From positions 3,100,001 through 3,164,000 of the forward strand of contig NW_026570225.1 of assembly GCF_019649055.1 (NCBI RefSeq): a stretch of 64,000 nt of DNA, given 5' to 3'. Under the pieces are notes generated by a model. That model did no database searches, was not told where the DNA came from, and worked only from the letters and a program-made list of their open reading frames with translations. A program made the translations under genes and the position numbers. Shown one piece after another: positions 59,085-64,000 of the stretch. Within the stretch, counting starts at the first letter, position 1. Every line of letters starts with the position of its first letter. This stretch comes from Paramacrobiotus metropolitanus. Lineage: Eukaryota > Tardigrada > Eutardigrada > Parachela > Macrobiotidae.

Positions 59085-62000
59085 TTTGTATAATCCAAAA
59101 CAAACCGCTTTCCGATCCAATTAAATGCCGTTTCCTAAATCTTTATAAAACTACTACATTATTTTCTTCAGTTTTAAAAATTCTCAACCGAGGCCGGAGG
59201 CCGAGGTTGAGCTTGTTACTAATAAAGATGGTGGTGTGATTTACTATATTGATTCCCATGATCGTATCCGAAGCCGGTAGCCGAAGAAATCACCGACAGC
59301 CTTATGTACACACAATAGAATCCTGCAATGACGTTCGTAAAACGCGATACTTACAAATTGCTGGACAAGTATATAATAATTATAGATGTGATATATACAT
59401 GTTAAATAACATTATGTGCTAATGGTGCTATAATGCTATTGATAATAATAATTATGATATGATGCACAATTGGATAATAACTGATCATAAGTCGATTTTG
59501 TCAATACTGTTATGATGTTGTCGACCAATAAGCAGCGCATGCTGCAAATCGTTTTACATAAAAAAGTAAAACGCGATCTGAAAATGAAAAAGCTAATCGC
59601 AAAAAATCCAAGATTATGGAGTAAAAATTATTACCATCTAAAACAAAATTAAAGTGAAAACTTTTTAAGATTTATAAAAACTAAAATCCGTTTTGAAAAC
59701 CGGCAATTCCCACAAAACTCTGGAGATTTAAAACATTATCGCCACTTAATTACCTGAGGTACTGTCTACCAATTTTCTTCCACTAACGCAACGAATGCTT
59801 GTACGTACCAACAATAATACTGTAATCTAGGTACTATTAATAAATACTAGTGGTGGTTGTTAACCACATCCTTGCACCGAGCGCGAGCGCCGGTCCGCTG
59901 GGAATGTGAAACTATGAATCGACATGGCGCGCGAACCCAGTTCTGATGGCGCTCTTCGGGAATGGTGTAACCAGCCGCTGGTTACCAGCGTATATGTAAT
60001 ATAAGCTCGCTGGTGCAAGTTTTGCGCTGGCCTGTTCCAGACTATTGTTACGATCCCGAGATCTACTGTCATTCTGGGAAACTACATTGAGGAAAACACT
60101 ATAGAACACTACATTTAGGAAAACATTCAAAAAAAATTTCGCTGTGGATAAAAACAAATGGTTTTTATCGAAATTCTGACCAGAAAATTTCGTGCTAAAG
60201 TATTAACGACACCAAGTATTATTGCGCGCTTCCAGTACCATTAGAAAACGATGTTAATGACATCTTTGAAACAGCGCGTAGGCTATGAAATACCACTGCC
60301 AATGGAAATGAAAATTTGTAGAATTGGAAAAGCGTGACCGACGCTTTTCGTGGGCGACAGACAAACTCTGCTACGGGAAGCGTATACTCTGCTATGGAAT
60401 GCTATGAATGCGTGCATCGCTTGACGAAGGCATAGAGTAGCACCTCGCGCTTCGCGCTCGGTGCAGATTACTGCACATACTTTTGCAGTATAGGTACGAT
60501 TCTGTATTATATGGACTATTTGCACTATGGATTATGGTTCTATTCCAGAACTGTTTTCGCATGACCCGTTGTCGCCTGGCAATGTACATGAGTTCGTTTT
60601 TAGGGTGCGTTTTAGTAAGTACTTACCGGCATTTGATTTCTCAAGCGTCCCCGAACTCCGTCATTTAAAAATATGTACCGTGCGTACCTCTACTTATAAA
60701 GACTATATCTGTACTGACTGACTGTTCTCTATAGTAAAACAAGCGATCATTTGCAGTGCGCAGTTTTACATCAAATTAAATAACATCAACATTAATGAAA
60801 TAAAATGGACAATCTCCAGACCGTCCAGCACAAGTTAGTAAGCGCGGTTATGGGAGCTAACAAAAAGCCACAAAATTACTATGAAAAGTCAATATTTTGC
60901 TTAAAATAAATTCTGGAAATGAATGAATGAATTCTGGAAATATCGGTAAGAATGACAAAATGCGCGAACAGTGATTAGAACAACTAAATATCGGGAAGTA
61001 TAGCTGCTGTACATAAATACACCAAGCTCGATAATAATATTGTGCTTTATTGACATTAGATTTAAAAATCTACGAATACTCTAGAGTAAGTAAGTAACTG
61101 TTACCACTCATCAGATTGATATTTATTTTTGGTCTTTTGTTGATGCATTATATCAGTAATAATTGATGCACTTCCCGAAATACTTGCTATGGGTATTCCA
61201 ACTGTTTGTAAGCCCTGCCGCTTCATTGTCTTATGAATACATGTATACGGAAACAGTATGGCCTAAAATTGCCATGGTCGAAGCGCAACACTCATTTTTT
61301 TGCCTTTAAGGATGCGTTTTTCATTTGATGCACGGTGTGCGATATAAATGTTCAGCAGTCATGCTCACACAATCTCAATATCAGCATTGCTATTTGAACC
61401 GATTTTACCTTAAACATTATCTTCTGGCTGCAAATTTGAAAAGTTTTCCATAATGTTAATGGCATAAACGTAGTAGTACTATTATTGGGCTGTGGTAAGT
61501 ATGTCCATGTTGGTTTACGACGATTACCGAAAGAGTCGTGGCCGAAAGGTGACGATTGTATTATACTCAATTTTTTCTGACGGCTGGATGTGTTAACTTT
61601 AATCACAATTCTGAGCTGGAAATCGCAAATTTGCGTTTTGTGGATCCCCCTTTTATATTACGACACAAGCCTTTTTCATGAATGCATCATGGATTGTGAC
61701 CTGCCATACGCTGATGAGAATTCAACGGACTAATCGGTAAATGTACAATGGATACGTCAAAAGTTGTATGCTGTTTCAGAACAGTTTATTTAATTCAAAA
61801 AACCAACTAATTTGATAAGTACCAAATAGACTGCAATAAAAAAAATCATACACCAGGAAAGTTTACTCAGCAAAATAGGCACGTGTGACATAGTTGATAT
61901 AGCAGTCAACGTAAATTATACAAGCCCGTTGATTACTTATTGCACGTTAATTAGTCAAGCTTGTATATATTGCACTCGCTCTCATACAGCACTTTGTCTA

Positions 62001-62355
62001 TAACATTATTTATTGTTATTAATTGTCGAAAAGTGTGCCAGAAATTTTGAAGTGGCTGGTATGTACTTATGTAGTATGCGCACTATAGTGCATCGTACCG
62101 TAGTTGTATACGCACTAACTTTTTGCAGTATTACAATTTCATAGCAATTAATTTCGTTGAGGTGATGCCTGGATTAATCCGACCACTTAAAAAATTTGGA
62201 TATGTCCGGCTAGGCGGCCTTAATTAAGTACAGTTCAGTTACTAAAAACGACACATCTACTGTTGTAATGTTTGGTCAGATCAAGAGATTTTCCAATACG
62301 TACGGTCATATGTGCTATCAGCCCCTTTTCTGCAGGAGAATGACCCGCGGGACAA
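59085..62355. other. Intergenic with one short coding-like fragment
   Basis: A 35-codon plus frame after a ttcttcag acceptor, about 59177-59280, reads QPRPEAEVELVTNKDGG, then VIYYIDSHDRIRSR and stop. It is too short to assign. Frames at 59860-60160, 60483-60721 and 61352-61606 have no motif or splice support. Near 60440 a GC-rich imperfect hairpin (gcacctcgcgcttcgcg...) is present. Confidence 0.35.
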
Positions 62356-64000
62356 ATGAACTGTTATCCAGATGCACAAAAATCGGCCTTGCCCGCTGCA
62401 TTGGATACACCAGGAAATTCTTGCGCTGGATTAGATCTGACTCCGTATCTCAATTTCCTTCTGGACGTTAACAACCCGGAATCTCCCGTTCCAACGCCTC
62501 TGCAGTTTCCTTGTAAATATTCACTCGCGGCATTTGATGCGCAGTCGAAGCCACCTAATAATGCACGTGCAGACCACAGCCGGTCCAGAAGTGTGTCGAA
62601 TTTAGCTAAGGATATCAACACCCGGCTAGATCGACTGGAATCTGAGCTGTCAAAGATCGTCAAAAATGTTACGGGCAAAAAGAGTCAAAAAACCCACGGC
62701 CGCGCCTCATCCGCATCCAGCAGCAGCACGGATGAATTCGAAGAGCGCGCGCGCCAGTCGAAATGCACATACGCGGCACGATCGGCTTCGACGCAAAACG
62801 GAAGTAACGAGCGTCGGGTAAGCGGTGCATGTCAGACCCGTCACGGAAATGATACGTTTCGGATATCAGCATACGGTGGAAAGCCGTCGAAAGTAAAACT
62901 CATTCCGCCCGAGTGCTTCGAAAGCCGCCGTTCAATTGGGGATTCTGCACTGGAAAGACGCAGTTCTGCACACTGCGCAAAGGGCATAATAACCCCAGAG
63001 CAAAACGCTGCAGTTTCGGAACCGGTAAAAAGCAAACAATGATATTATTAAATCCGTCCCTGCATGAAACAATGTATTATTTACATTTATTTTATTATTA
63101 AATTTGGTGCAATATGCATAAGATGAAACGGATTGTGTATTGCTTAGATTAAATATGAAAGCAACACCTGTGCCAGATTGGAGCTGGATTTGGATCAAAC
63201 CAAACGAGAAATGCGCGGTCTTCGCGACGAATTAAATTCTTGCCGTGATGCTCGAGATACTACCAAGCGGCGGGCCGATAAATTGGAAGCGCAGTTGGCC
63301 GATGAATGCACAGAACGGCGGAAACTGCAGCGAAAGCTGGAGGACAATATCAGCGTCATTTCCGACTTGACCTTTAAGTTGGAATGCCTGCAATCACGCG
63401 AGCGAGAGCTGGGCACAGTGGCTCAGCAAAAGGAAAAAGACAAAGCAGCCTTGCAGGAACTGCAGCGGGAAAACAGCTGTCTGAAAGAAGAACTGCAGCG
63501 ACTGAATAAACTGTCGCATTGTCGAAGGTCAAGCTCGCTGGATGCCGATAAACAACAACATGCAACCCGGCAAGCCGTGGATGACGCGTTAAAAAAAGCC
63601 ACGGCAAAATTTTGCCGCTTCCACACCGATGAAATACGCTCACTAGAGAATAAGTTGCGCACCGAGCAGAACAGATGTCAAGAAAATACTAAATTGCAGC
63701 AGGTAACGGCAGAAGATCAAAATGAGTTACAGCAGTTGCGGAAAAATGTTAGTCAACTGCAAAGTGAACTGCTCACTGTAAAAACGCACGAAGAATGCTT
63801 CAGGAATAAATGTCTACATTTGGAATGCAAAGTGCAACAATCGGACGACGTCATTCAGCAGAAACAACAGGAAACTGATCAGCTGCGGTGTTCAGTGGAA
63901 ATGCTACGAAAAGAGTGCGAACGCATACCGCAACTGAAAGAAACCATTGCTGTGCTGCATGCCGAAAAATGCTCTTTAGCCATCTACAAGGACACCGCGG
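62356..64000 (+). CDS. Long coiled-coil protein, 5' exons (continues past window)
   Basis: Exon 62356-63024 (ATG at 62356) splices through ccg|gtaaaa to an acceptor gcttag at 63147; the next exon, 63148 to beyond 64000, is open to the window end. The first exon encodes a Pro/Ser-rich head with one heptad segment (DINTRLDRLESELSKIVKNV) and a Ser-rich, basic middle (HGRASSASSSSTDEFEERAR). The second is almost pure heptad repeat: RLELDLDQTKREMRGLRDEL, LEAQLADECTERRKLQRKLE, LQELQRENSCLKEELQRLN and LRKNVSQLQSELL. At least 500 residues. The architecture fits centrosomal, ciliary or cytoskeletal scaffold proteins, but no specific family is recognised. The upstream start is uncertain. Confidence 0.7.

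Overview
The window reads as intron-rich animal nuclear DNA. All recognisable genes are broken into small exons with GT-AG borders, and many introns are only 45-70 bases. The gene set is typical of animals: a CDT2/DTL substrate receptor, an IAP-type RING protein, RAE1, RTCA, ALG10, TMEM258, CZIB, an EndoU nuclease, a GAPR-1-like CAP protein and a TTD14-like protein. A small-genome invertebrate (ecdysozoan, possibly tardigrade-like) fits, but the sequence alone does not prove the taxon. There is no bacterial or organellar signature.

Layout. 1-432: 3' part of TMEM258 (minus). 2219-3729: CZIB (plus). 5158-11111 and 18680-24562: two arms of a nearly identical inverted duplication of about 5.9 kb. 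Each arm carries a DTL/CDT2 gene and a convergent TTD14-type gene. Between the arms lie the 5' exons of the left TTD14 gene, an IAP-type RING gene (13948-15757, plus), RTCA (15982-17943, minus) and a short possible two-exon gene (18180-18448, plus). 25177-25626: a predicted secreted protein (minus). 26.5-27.6 kb: GC-rich transposon-like repeats and a tandem duplication. 28535-30696: a CAP-domain gene (minus). 30.7-44.1 kb: a gene-poor stretch with a small MITE-like element and a perfect hairpin. 44117-46410: RAE1 (minus), head-to-head with ALG10 (47176-49301, plus). 49774-50313: unrecognised membrane protein exons (minus). 51798-53445: EndoU (minus). 54.1-59.1 kb: a repeat block with a 727-bp duplicated segment, an internal ORF and core promoter, a roughly 29-bp minisatellite array, and a long foldback inside it. 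62356-64000: start of a long coiled-coil gene that leaves the window.

The main finding is the inverted duplication. The two arms differ by small indels, and the damage is reciprocal. In the left arm DTL carries three 1-base deletions while TTD14 is open throughout. In the right arm DTL is open throughout, while TTD14 has lost its 5' exons at the breakpoint and has four further frame changes. One intact copy of each gene therefore survives, one per arm. The right-arm junction is a patchwork of short pieces copied from RTCA and from a TTD14 intron, which suggests template switching.

Functionally, TMEM258 (oligosaccharyltransferase subunit) and ALG10 (last glucose on the lipid-linked glycan) act in the same N-glycosylation pathway. 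DTL and the IAP-like protein are both ubiquitin-ligase components. The remaining genes look unrelated. Exon borders were read by eye, so single-base shifts are possible. Start codons of CZIB, TMEM258, CAP and the 50-kb membrane gene are not resolved.
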